Assembly (NCBI GenBank): GCA_035944555.1
Contig: DASZAY010000009.1
Location: 124,001-188,000 of the forward strand
DNA length: 64,000 bases
Direction of reading: 5' to 3'
Origin: CADCWK01 sp035944555
GTDB taxonomy: Bacteria; Chloroflexota; Chloroflexia; Thermomicrobiales; UBA6265
The notes below the pieces were generated by a model that did no database searches, had not been told where the DNA came from, and saw nothing but the letters and a program-made list of their open reading frames with translations. Within the stretch, counting starts at the first letter, position 1; each line of letters starts with the position of its first letter. Both the position numbers and the translations under genes were made by a program. Positions 16,396 to 24,083 of this stretch are shown here, piece by piece.

Positions 16396-17765
16396 TGCCC
16401 GGCGATACCCCTTCGTCCGGGACCAACGGAACGGGTGGGAGCGGGGCTCCATCGAGCGCCCGTAGCCTGGCGAGCCAGTTGACGGCTGGCTGGCCCAACC
16501 CTGCTTCGGTCCGGCCGGCGGCAATCCTCGGCAACCTGATCGTGTTTGCTGAGGACCTCCGGATGGTCGGCATCCCGGTCGGCTCCGGGCAGGTCCTGAA
16601 CATGATCGAGGCCGTCGCCACGGTGGACATCCGGCGGCGGCGCGAGGTCTACCAGGCGATGCGGACGACGTCCGTAACGCGCCCGGAGCAGCTCCCGCTG
16701 TTCGACGACCGGTTCGCGACCTTCTGGGAGCGGCTCGGGATGGGCACGCTGGCGAATGATGAGGGCGGGTCGATCGAGATCGACGGACCGCCGCCGCCCG
16801 GCTCCCAGGAGGGTCCGCCCAAGGACAAGGAGCCGGACGAGGGAGGCGACGAGTCCAAGTCGACCCCGTCGACGGTCGTCGTGGACAGCGACGAGTCCGA
16901 CGGGATGGGAGGCGAGGTCGACTCCGTTCCCGACGACGTCATGCTGTTCAGCGCCGACGAGTCGCTCCGCTCCAAGGACTTCGCGCTGCTGACGGACGAA
17001 GAGCTTGCCGAGGCCCGTCGGTTCATCTCGCAGATGACCTGGCAGCTGGGTCGCCGGCTGACCCGTCGACTCGTCGCTGCGAACAACGGCATGGTCGTCG
17101 ACCAGCGCCGAACGTTACGTCACGCGCTGCGCCACGGGGGCATCCCCATCGACCTGCGTCACCGCAAGCGCAAGGAGCGGATGCGGCCGCTGATCCTCAT
17201 CTGCGATATCAGCGGGTCGATGGATCGCTACAGCCGCCTTCTGCTCCGCTTCGTCCATGCGCTGGAGCACGGCCTGGACAACACCGAGGTCTTCGTCTTC
17301 AGTACGCGGCTGACGCGTATCACCCGCGAGCTCCGCACCCGCGACGTGGACGGCGCCATCGCCGAAGTGACGAAGTCGGTGCAGGACTGGTCAGGTGGGA
17401 CGCGGATCGGCGAGGCAATCAAGGACTTCAACTTCCGCTGGAGCCGGCGCGTCCTCCGCTCCGGAGCGACCGTGATCGTGATCTCGGACGGCTGGGACCG
17501 GGGCGACCCGCAACTCCTCGCCGACGAGATGGCCCGTCTCCAGCGCTCCTGCCGGCGGTTGATCTGGCTGAACCCCCTCCTGGGTTCGCCGGGCTACCAG
17601 CCCCTGACCCGGGGGATGAAGGCGGCGCTGCCGTATACGGACTACTTCCTGCCGATTCACAACATGAAGAGCATGGAAGCGCTGTCTCAGCTGCTCGGCC
17701 GGCTGGATGACCAGCCACCGCTCCGCCAGGCACGCGGCAAGGCGCATGAGGTACCGAAGCGGTAG
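16395..17765 (+). CDS. VWA domain-containing protein (CoxE-like)
   Basis: A protein of about 456 residues. The C-terminal von Willebrand A domain has the MIDAS motif DISGSMDRY at about residues 275-283 and VIVISDGWDRGD further on. The N-terminal helical region (MVGIPVGSGQVLNMIEA) is typical of CoxE. Residues about 120-185 form a strongly acidic, low-complexity insert. It should bind the MoxR ATPase encoded immediately upstream (TGATG overlap) as a chaperone pair acting on a molybdenum hydroxylase. A GTG one codon upstream is an alternative start. Confidence 0.85.
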   Translation: MPGDTPSSGTNGTGGSGAPSSARSLASQLTAGWPNPASVRPAAILGNLIVFAEDLRMVGIPVGSGQVLNMIEAVATVDIRRRREVYQAMRTTSVTRPEQLPLFDDRFATFWERLGMGTLANDEGGSIEIDGPPPPGSQEGPPKDKEPDEGGDESKSTPSTVVVDSDESDGMGGEVDSVPDDVMLFSADESLRSKDFALLTDEELAEARRFISQMTWQLGRRLTRRLVAANNGMVVDQRRTLRHALRHGGIPIDLRHRKRKERMRPLILICDISGSMDRYSRLLLRFVHALEHGLDNTEVFVFSTRLTRITRELRTRDVDGAIAEVTKSVQDWSGGTRIGEAIKDFNFRWSRRVLRSGATVIVISDGWDRGDPQLLADEMARLQRSCRRLIWLNPLLGSPGYQPLTRGMKAALPYTDYFLPIHNMKSMEALSQLLGRLDDQPPLRQARGKAHEVPKR

Positions 17766-17879
17766 CGGGAGGATCGATCTTCCCTCCTGCCTCCAGGTGC
17801 CCCTCTCTATCGCAGCGGGGCGGGGCGTCCCTCGCCAACCCCTGTAGGGCCCGACGGCTAGTTCTCCCGGGATTTGCGC

Positions 17880-18683
17880 ATGACCGACGACACGATGTCC
17901 ATTCCCGACCGGCTTGCCGCCGCGGTCCGCGCCAATCGGCCCGCCGCCACCGCGACGATCCTGACGGGCGACGGTGCGGGCCGGAAGCTGCTCGTCCTGC
18001 TGCCATCGCTGGGCGTTGGCGAAGAGGTGGAGGAGCGGTACGGATCGCTCGGCGACGCGGGACTCGACGACGCGGCCGCCGATGCGGCCCGCCGTCAGGT
18101 TGAAGCACTCCGGTCGGCGCGGGTCGCGCTGCCGGCGGGGCAGGAGACGCGCGACGTCTTCATCGAGGTCTTCCCGCAGGCGCCGACGCTGCTGATCTTC
18201 GGGGCGGTCCACGTCGCACAGGCATTGGCGACGCTCGGCAAGCAGATGGGCTACCGGGTGATCGTCACCGACGCGCGGGCCGCCCTTGCGACGGATGAGC
18301 GTTTCCCCCAGGTGGACCGGATCGTCCACGCCTGGCCCGAGGAGGCGCTGGCCGACATCGTGGTCACGCCGACGACCGATATCGCGATCCTCACCCACGA
18401 TCCCAAGTTCGACGAGCCGGCCATCGTCGGTGCGTTACGAACGCCTGCGCGTTATATCGGGGCGATCGGCTCGCGCAAGACGAACGAGGATCGCCGTCGG
18501 CGCCTGGCCGAGGCAGGCGTGAGCGAGGTGGATATCGCTCGCGTGCATGGTCCGATCGGGCTGGATATCGGCGGCGAGACCCCTGAGGAGATGGCGGTCG
18601 CCATCATGGCCGAAATGATTGCCGTCCGGCGCGGCCGATCCGGCGGGCGCCTGACCAGTGCGGCGGGACGGATCCATGGCTGA
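17880..18683 (+). CDS. XdhC/CoxI-family molybdenum enzyme maturation factor
   Basis: A protein of about 267 residues: a short XdhC_CoxI N-terminal part followed by the Rossmann domain (LLIFGAVHVAQALATLGKQMGYRVIVTDAR at about residues 105-134) and the C-terminal IGAIGSRKTNEDRRRRLAEAG motif. Family members bind molybdenum cofactor and promote its sulfuration and delivery to xanthine dehydrogenase or CO dehydrogenase. The conserved Cys of the N-terminal domain is not obvious. It overlaps the next gene by eight bases, indicating coupling. Confidence 0.85.
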   Translation: MTDDTMSIPDRLAAAVRANRPAATATILTGDGAGRKLLVLLPSLGVGEEVEERYGSLGDAGLDDAAADAARRQVEALRSARVALPAGQETRDVFIEVFPQAPTLLIFGAVHVAQALATLGKQMGYRVIVTDARAALATDERFPQVDRIVHAWPEEALADIVVTPTTDIAILTHDPKFDEPAIVGALRTPARYIGAIGSRKTNEDRRRRLAEAGVSEVDIARVHGPIGLDIGGETPEEMAVAIMAEMIAVRRGRSGGRLTSAAGRIHG

Positions 18684-19317
18684 GATCCGGGCGGTCGTGC
18701 TGGCGGCTGGCTCGTCGTCCCGGCTGGGCCGTCCCAAGCAACTGCTCGAGCTGGGCGGTGAGCCACTGCTCAATCACGTCCTCCGGACCGCGGGGATGTC
18801 CAGGGTCGACGGGACGATCCTGGTTCTTGGTCACGCCACCGAACCGATCGCCGGGCAGGTAGGGGATTTCGGGCAGATCACCGTGACGAATCCTGACTAC
18901 GCCAGCGGGCAGAGCTCGTCGCTGCGGGCAGGGGTCGCGGCGCTCCCCGCGACGACTGGTGCCGCGCTGATCCTGCTCGGGGACCAGCCGCTCGTAACGG
19001 CGGCCCTGATCGATCGCATGGTCGAGACGTGGCAGGCGACCGGACGCACGGACGCCATCATCCAGGCGCGGTACGGAGATATCCCCGCTCCCCCGGTCGT
19101 GATCGGCCGGGACCTGTTCGCGCAGATCGAGCGGCTGGAGGGCGATACCGGGGCCCGGGACCTGATCCGGGCCAACCGGGACCGGGTCATCGCCGTCGCG
19201 ACGGGCGAGCCGGAACCATTCGATGTCGATACGGACGAGGACTACCAGCGGCTGCGACGGCAATGGAGCAGCCGTCAGGTTGAGTCTTCTGGGGGATCGG
19301 ACGGAAGGCGTGAATGA
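18676..19317 (+). CDS. mocA: MocA-type molybdenum cofactor cytidylyltransferase
   Basis: A 213-residue nucleotidyltransferase: AVVLAAGSSSRLGRPKQLLELGGEPLL at the N-terminus (NTP-binding loop and Lys), ASGQSSSLRAGV, and the Asp-containing ILLGDQPLV motif that binds the metal. It transfers CMP (or GMP) to molybdopterin, making the dinucleotide cofactor used by xanthine-oxidase-family hydroxylases. The start ATG lies inside the end of the xdhC-like gene. The C-terminal tail is Ser/Gly-rich and probably disordered. Confidence 0.85.
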   Translation: MAEIRAVVLAAGSSSRLGRPKQLLELGGEPLLNHVLRTAGMSRVDGTILVLGHATEPIAGQVGDFGQITVTNPDYASGQSSSLRAGVAALPATTGAALILLGDQPLVTAALIDRMVETWQATGRTDAIIQARYGDIPAPPVVIGRDLFAQIERLEGDTGARDLIRANRDRVIAVATGEPEPFDVDTDEDYQRLRRQWSSRQVESSGGSDGRRE

Positions 19318-19546
19318 CGCTGCGATTCGTCCTCCTTGCAAGCTCGAATTGACGTAACGCGATCGGGATCACGCTTCGTGTCCCCCCAACGTGAAGCGCG
19401 ACTCATTCGCGTGTCTGGAAGGCAGTTGGACCGGGGCGTGTGTGCTACGATCCATCGGTAGCGCGCCATATTTGCCGGCTCACCGTGCCCCGATGGAGAC
19501 CGGCGACAGGTACCGAAAAGCGAGCGGCCAGAGGCAGGAGATCGGG

Positions 19547-20041
19547 ATGGATAACGGACCTCGCGGACCATTGATCGGCCTTGCCTCAGCCATCGCGCTG
19601 ACGGCCCTGACGATCTTCCTCTTCTACTACCGCGGCGGCGACGAGCACTACTTCGTCGATTACACCACTGCCAACTGGATCTTCATCCTCGAGCTCAATG
19701 CCTTCGAGATCGGTCTGGTCGGCCTGGCCCTGACGCTGGCGACGTACTCGGCGATCGGGCTGCTCTCGTTCTTCCTGGATGGCGCACGGGTCCACGTCGG
19801 GCGCCAGTCGGCTCGCCTGACGGATGGCGTGACGGTCGCGCTGGCGGCATTCAGCATCGCGACCGCCGCCTGTGCCGTAGTCTTCGCCCTTGCCGTCGTC
19901 TTCGACTGGGGCCGCGAGATCACTGGCATCTCAATTGGCCTGGGCTTCATCTTCGCCGCGCTCGTCCTCGCCTGCTTCAAGATCGGCTTCCTCGGCGAGG
20001 AAGGCCGCTTCGACGAGCGCGAGGACGGCATCCCCTGGTAA
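19547..20041 (+). CDS. unknown four-helix membrane protein heading the Rieske/cytochrome b operon
   Basis: A 164-residue integral membrane protein that I do not recognise. Four hydrophobic helices can be seen at about residues 8-28, 42-72, 90-118 and 122-150. Polar segments are YYRGGDEHYFVDYTT after helix 1 and an acidic C-terminus FDEREDGIPW. The ATG is fixed by AGGAG eight bases upstream. A longer in-frame reading from 19391 has no ribosome site. The Rieske gene follows 60 bp later, so it is probably cotranscribed and may be an accessory subunit of the cytochrome bc-type complex. There are no haem-binding or FeS motifs. Confidence 0.75.
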   Translation: MDNGPRGPLIGLASAIALTALTIFLFYYRGGDEHYFVDYTTANWIFILELNAFEIGLVGLALTLATYSAIGLLSFFLDGARVHVGRQSARLTDGVTVALAAFSIATAACAVVFALAVVFDWGREITGISIGLGFIFAALVLACFKIGFLGEEGRFDEREDGIPW

Positions 20042-20101
20042 GCAACTGATCGTTCGGTGTCTGCCCTCGGCATACGGCCAGGGCAGCAGGAGTTCGCACG
20101 C

Positions 20102-20722
20102 ATGAGTTCCCCCAAGCACGATCCGGTCGACAACAGCCCTGCCGGGATCGTCATCCCGGAGCGGGGTGAGATCACCCCGCTCACCCGTGAGCAGCAGAAG
20201 CGGATGACCTCGCGTCGTCGCTTCCTGCAGTGGACGGCGGGTGGCAGTCTCGCCGCCATCGGTACGGCATTCGGCTTCTCCATCCTCGCTGTGCAGTCGT
20301 TGACGCAGTATCAGGAGGTCGTCGCCCAGGGCGACATCGTCGCCGGGCCGGACGGTCGGACACCGATCGACGTCGCGTCGTTCCCGGTCAATTCCGGGTC
20401 GCACGCCTACCCGCTTGGCAAGCCCACCTCTACGCAGCAGAACCAGGTCGAGCTCGTTCGCGTCGGAGACACCGGGACTGCGGAAGACTTCCGCGCCTAC
20501 AGCCAGATCTGCACGCATCTGAGCTGTCCGGTCAATGGCGAACTGGTCAACGGGACGATCCACTGCTTCTGCCACGGCAGCCAGTTCGACCCGGAGACTG
20601 GCAACGTCGTCAACGGCCCGGCCAACAAGCCGCTGCCGAGTATCGCCCTCGCGATGAACGAAGAGGGACAGCTGATCTTCGATAGCGCCGAGTACAGCGC
20701 CACGATCGGCCCAGGAGCGTAA
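20102..20722 (+). CDS. qcrA: Rieske [2Fe-2S] protein of a cytochrome bc-type complex
   Basis: A 206-residue protein. An N-terminal twin-arginine-type anchor (SRRRFLQWTAGG, residues 38-49, then a hydrophobic helix to about 65) is followed by the Rieske domain. Cluster ligands are C137 and H139 in CTHLSC, and C155 and H158 in CFCHGS. C142 and C157 would form the stabilising disulfide. It carries electrons from quinol to a cytochrome c or other acceptor on the outer face of the membrane. The ATG has AGGAG ten bases upstream. It is followed after four bases by cytochrome b. Confidence 0.92.
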   Translation: MSSPKHDPVDNSPAGIVIPERGEITPLTREQQKRMTSRRRFLQWTAGGSLAAIGTAFGFSILAVQSLTQYQEVVAQGDIVAGPDGRTPIDVASFPVNSGSHAYPLGKPTSTQQNQVELVRVGDTGTAEDFRAYSQICTHLSCPVNGELVNGTIHCFCHGSQFDPETGNVVNGPANKPLPSIALAMNEEGQLIFDSAEYSATIGPGA

Positions 20723-20726
20723 AGCC

Positions 20727-22280
20727 ATGTTGCGACGGGTCTTCAACCGGGTTGAGCGAGCGGGCAAGGTCGCGGTGAGCGAGTCCACCGGGCGCCCGGT
20801 GGGACAGTTCGTCCCCGCGAGTGCCGCCAGCCATCGAAGCGGCCAGCCTGGCAACCTCGACGACGTGATGGCGGATCTCAAGCAGGAGGCCCGCCGGACG
20901 GCCCGCGCACGGCGCGAGAACAAGAACTGGATCGATGAGCGGATCGGGATCACCGGACTCAACAAGTCCTATGGCCGCAAGGCGTTCCCGGTCCACAACT
21001 CATACTTCTTCGGTGAGATCTCGACGTTTGCCTTCATCATCCTGATCATCACCGGCATCCTGCTGGCCTTCGTCTATATCCCGTCGGACACGATCGTCGG
21101 GTATGTCCGTGGGGGCACCCCGGACGAGACTGCGGCGCAGGGTTATCAGTACCCGCAGGCGTACGCCAGTATCCTCGCCATCGAGGCGAACACGGTCCTG
21201 GCGCTGATCCGCAACGTCCACCACTGGGCGTCGCACCTGTTCATCTTCGCCATCCTGCTTCACACGATGCGCATCTTCTTCCAGGGAACGTATCGCAAGC
21301 CGCGAGAGCTGAACTGGATCGTCGGCGTCGTGCTCCTCGTCCTTGCCATCGGTAACGCGTTCTTCGGCTACGCGCTGCCGTTCGATGCCTACTCAATCGC
21401 TGCGACCAGCATCGGCGTCGGTCTCGCCCGGGCGACCCCGTTCATCGGCGACTGGCTGGCCGCCCTCGTCTTCGGTGACTCGACGTATCCCTCTGCCGGT
21501 GCGCTGGGTCGCCTCTATGCGCTTCACGTCTTCGTGCTGCCGCTGCTCCTAATGGGGGCGATCGCGGCCCACCTGATCATCCTGGTCAAGACCAAGCACT
21601 CACAGCCCACTTACGCCAAGAAGATCTCCGAGCCAGGTCGCGTCCTCGGTGTGCCGCTCTTCCCGCAGCAGGCTGTTCTCGCCACCGCCCTCATGTTCAT
21701 GTGCCTCGGCGGGCTGTTCCTGCTCTCGGCCTTCGTTCCGATCCACTCTGTCGAGGCCTTCGGCCCTCCGGGTACGGCGCTGGGTGAAGTGAAGCCCGAG
21801 TGGTACTTCATGTGGATCTACGGTCTGCTCCGGATCCTGCCACCGTTCGAGCTGTTCGGGATCATCGACAACAACTTCGTCGCCGGTCTCGCCTTCCCGG
21901 GTATCGTCTTCGGCGCGCTGGCGCTGGCGCCGTTCCTGGACAAGACCAATCGTGGTCGGAACCTCCGGCGCGTCGAGTACGCCGAGCCGGCCAGCCAGGC
22001 TCCGGTCCGGACCACGATCGGTGTCTTCGCCCTCCTGTACGTCTCGCTTCTGTTCATCGCGGCCTACTACGATCACCCGCTTGGTCTGACGATCGGCCAG
22101 ACCTGGCTGATCACCCTCGGCCTCCCGCTTATCCTCTCGATCGCGACCTATGTCGTGATGAAGGCTCGCGAACCGAAGGGCGACGACCGCTTCGATCCGC
22201 ACGGCTACTACGACGAGGAAGACATGGCCGAGGCTGAGGCTGAGGCCCGCGCCGCCCGCGCGAACCGGGCCGCGGACTAG
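20727..22280 (+). CDS. qcrB: cytochrome b (fused b6/subunit IV type) of a quinol-oxidising complex
   Basis: A 517-residue protein with about eight membrane helices after an 85-residue charged N-terminal region. Haem ligands are H165 and H179 (14 apart) in helix B, and H267 and H282 (15 apart) in helix D. The 15-residue step is the b6-type rather than the mitochondrial b-type spacing, although the polypeptide is a single full-length cytochrome b. The quinol-site motif KPEWYFMW is present near residue 355. The C-terminus is acidic and Ala-rich. No cytochrome c1 or c gene follows. A strong terminator closes the operon. Confidence 0.92.
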   Translation: MLRRVFNRVERAGKVAVSESTGRPVGQFVPASAASHRSGQPGNLDDVMADLKQEARRTARARRENKNWIDERIGITGLNKSYGRKAFPVHNSYFFGEISTFAFIILIITGILLAFVYIPSDTIVGYVRGGTPDETAAQGYQYPQAYASILAIEANTVLALIRNVHHWASHLFIFAILLHTMRIFFQGTYRKPRELNWIVGVVLLVLAIGNAFFGYALPFDAYSIAATSIGVGLARATPFIGDWLAALVFGDSTYPSAGALGRLYALHVFVLPLLLMGAIAAHLIILVKTKHSQPTYAKKISEPGRVLGVPLFPQQAVLATALMFMCLGGLFLLSAFVPIHSVEAFGPPGTALGEVKPEWYFMWIYGLLRILPPFELFGIIDNNFVAGLAFPGIVFGALALAPFLDKTNRGRNLRRVEYAEPASQAPVRTTIGVFALLYVSLLFIAAYYDHPLGLTIGQTWLITLGLPLILSIATYVVMKAREPKGDDRFDPHGYYDEEDMAEAEAEARAARANRAAD

Positions 22281-22305
22281 CCTCCAGCGAAGCAAACGCA
22301 CCAAA

Positions 22306-22351
22306 CAAGGAGAAGGGCGAGCACCATCGACGGTGCCCGCCCTTCTCCTTG
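22306..22351 (+). terminator. terminator of the cytochrome bc operon
   Basis: A 20-bp stem (CAAGGAGAAGGGCGAGCACC paired with GGTGCCCGCCCTTCTCCTTG, one G-T pair) and a six-base loop, starting 26 bases after the stop codon. The following bases are only moderately T-rich. Confidence 0.8.
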
Positions 22352-22420
22352 TCTCCGATTCTGGTGGCGAGTGGCGTTACGCCGGACGGACAATCGGGGG
22401 CGGAACAGGGCAGGAAAACG

Positions 22421-22454
22421 GACGACCGGCTGCCGGGGAGGGCGGCCGGTCGTC
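22421..22454. terminator. second hairpin between convergent operons
   Basis: GACGACCGGC paired perfectly with GCCGGTCGTC. It is followed by GGGTTTTT on the plus strand and by a TTTT run on the minus strand, so it can end transcription from both sides, notably the aminotransferase gene. Confidence 0.7.
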
Positions 22455-22477
22455 GGGTTTTTGATTCGTCTGTTGAG

Positions 22478-23854
22478 CTACCGGTCGAACATGCCCTCAT
22501 CGGTCATCCGGCTGACGGCGACATCGAACGCGGCGATGGTCTTCTCCACGTCAGCGTCGGTGTGGGCGACGCAGGTCAACCCGCCGCCGCCGAACAGATC
22601 GACGCCCTGCAGCAGCATCGCCTGGCTGAGGGTGATCGCGGTGCCGCCCTTGCCACCCGACTTGGCGCCGGAGAGGTCGATGCCGGTCGGACGGCGGATA
22701 TCGTCCTCGGTGTTGTCGCATTCGACGCCAAGGGCGACATGGAACGACGACGACTCGCCCCAGGTGAAGCCGGGCACGCCGTGGCGCCGCGTGACCTGGT
22801 TGAACCCGGTTCGGATCTTTGCGGCGAGGTCATCGCAGTAGGCCTGTACCTCCGGGTCCGAGACAAGGTCCAGGCAGGCGACGCCGGCGGCCGACGAGAC
22901 CGGGTTGGCGTTGTACGTCCCCATGTGGCGGACCTTGCGGTTGGCGTTCCAGTCCGCGTCGTCCTTGGTCGCCAGGTACTGCATGACTTCCAGCCGGCCG
23001 GCGACCGCACCACCCGGCATCCCACCGGCGACGATCTTGGCGAGCGTCGTCAGGTCCGGCGTCACGCCGAACTTCGCCTGCGCTCCGCCGGGCGACCAGC
23101 GGAATCCGGTGATGACCTCGTCGAAGATCAGCAGTGTTCCGCTCTCGGCAGTCGCGGCGCGGAGCTGGCCGAGGAACTCATCGTCAGGGAGGGGCACCAT
23201 CGACCAGGAACCGCCACTCGGCTCGATGATGACGGCGGCGACGTCGCCCTGGGCCAGCCGTTCGCGGACGGCGGTGATGTCGGCCGGCAAGACATCGACC
23301 GTCGAGAGCGTCTCCTCGGGCACGCCCGACACGTGATCGTCGTGGAGATGGCGCTCGCCCTTGAGCATGTAGTCGTTCCAGCCGTGGAAGTGGCCGGCGA
23401 ACTTGACGATCTTGGTCCGGCCTGTGGCGGCGCGAGCCAGCCGCAGCGCCAGCAATGTCGACTCGGTTCCCGACATGGTGAAGCGGACCTGCTCGGCGGA
23501 GGGGATCAGCTTGCGGATCCGGTCGGCCCAGCGGACCTCGGTGTCGTGCCCGGCGCCGAAGTGCGTGCCCAGCTCGAGCTGCTCGCGGATCGCACGCCCG
23601 ACGATTGGATTGCCATGACCAAGGATCAGCGCGCCATGGCCCATCGCGAAGTCGATCAGCTCGTCGCCGTCTACGGCCCACTTGTGGCCACCTTCGGCGC
23701 GCTCGACAGTGACTGGGTACGGGCGGAACTGCCGGCTGTCGTGCGTGATGCCGCCGGGGATCAGGGTCTGCGCCCGCTCGTAGCATTCCCGGGAGATGGT
23801 GAAATGCTCCTGGAACTCGGCACCGATTGATTGCCTTGTCGCGACCTGGGCCAT
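22478..23854 (-). CDS. class III aminotransferase, glutamate-1-semialdehyde 2,1-aminomutase-like
   Basis: A 458-residue PLP enzyme resembling HemL: LIPGGITHDSR at the N-terminus, FTMSGTESTLLALRLARAATGRTKIVKF, the FDEVITGFR cofactor Asp motif and the Lys in LAKIVAGGMPGGAVAGR. The ATG at 23854 has GGAGG eight bases upstream. A longer open frame to 23995 has no ribosome site. True HemL proteins are about 430 aa and lie with tetrapyrrole genes. Here the partner is a divergent D-cysteine-desulfhydrase-like gene, so an amino-acid or beta-amino-acid transaminase role is equally possible. Confidence 0.8.
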   Translation of the reverse strand: MAQVATRQSIGAEFQEHFTISRECYERAQTLIPGGITHDSRQFRPYPVTVERAEGGHKWAVDGDELIDFAMGHGALILGHGNPIVGRAIREQLELGTHFGAGHDTEVRWADRIRKLIPSAEQVRFTMSGTESTLLALRLARAATGRTKIVKFAGHFHGWNDYMLKGERHLHDDHVSGVPEETLSTVDVLPADITAVRERLAQGDVAAVIIEPSGGSWSMVPLPDDEFLGQLRAATAESGTLLIFDEVITGFRWSPGGAQAKFGVTPDLTTLAKIVAGGMPGGAVAGRLEVMQYLATKDDADWNANRKVRHMGTYNANPVSSAAGVACLDLVSDPEVQAYCDDLAAKIRTGFNQVTRRHGVPGFTWGESSSFHVALGVECDNTEDDIRRPTGIDLSGAKSGGKGGTAITLSQAMLLQGVDLFGGGGLTCVAHTDADVEKTIAAFDVAVSRMTDEGMFDR

Positions 23855-23945
23855 GGATGAAGCCTCCGGATCGCCGCTGGGTCCGCGCACGAAAGGGGAC
23901 GGCGCGTTCGCCGGGCGGTGGGGTGAACGGACGGACGAATGTCCA

Positions 23946-23974
23946 GTATCCGTTGCCGCCCTGTCACTGTAAAG
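23946..23974 (-). promoter_or_regulatory. promoter for the aminotransferase gene
   Basis: On the minus strand TTTACA (23969-23974), a 17-base spacer and GATACT (23946-23951). Confidence 0.6.
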
Positions 23975-23978
23975 CGCG

Positions 23979-23994
23979 AGACACGTTTGTCTCA
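23979..23994. promoter_or_regulatory. palindromic operator candidate GAGACA-N4-TGTCTC
   Basis: A perfect inverted repeat of 6 bp around four bases. It lies in the divergent promoter region, overlapping the -35 of the plus-strand promoter and five bases behind the -35 of the minus-strand promoter. A dimeric repressor here could control both PLP genes. Confidence 0.5.
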
Positions 23995-24016
23995 CGGAGC
24001 CGTCCGTGCTAGCGTG
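23988..24016 (+). promoter_or_regulatory. promoter for the D-cysteine desulfhydrase-like gene
   Basis: TTGTCT (23988-23993), a 17-base spacer and TAGCGT (24011-24016). The -35 hexamer is half of the palindrome. Confidence 0.45.
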
Positions 24017-24083
24017 ACCCCTTCCTTGTTCATCTGGTGACCGCCGTGCGGTCCCCTACGCATTCACGGGAGCACGCACAGCC

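Noticed and set aside
15139..16524. A 461-codon open frame antisense to the MoxR gene
   Set aside because: The sense gene has full AAA+ motifs. The antisense frame is unrelated to any family.
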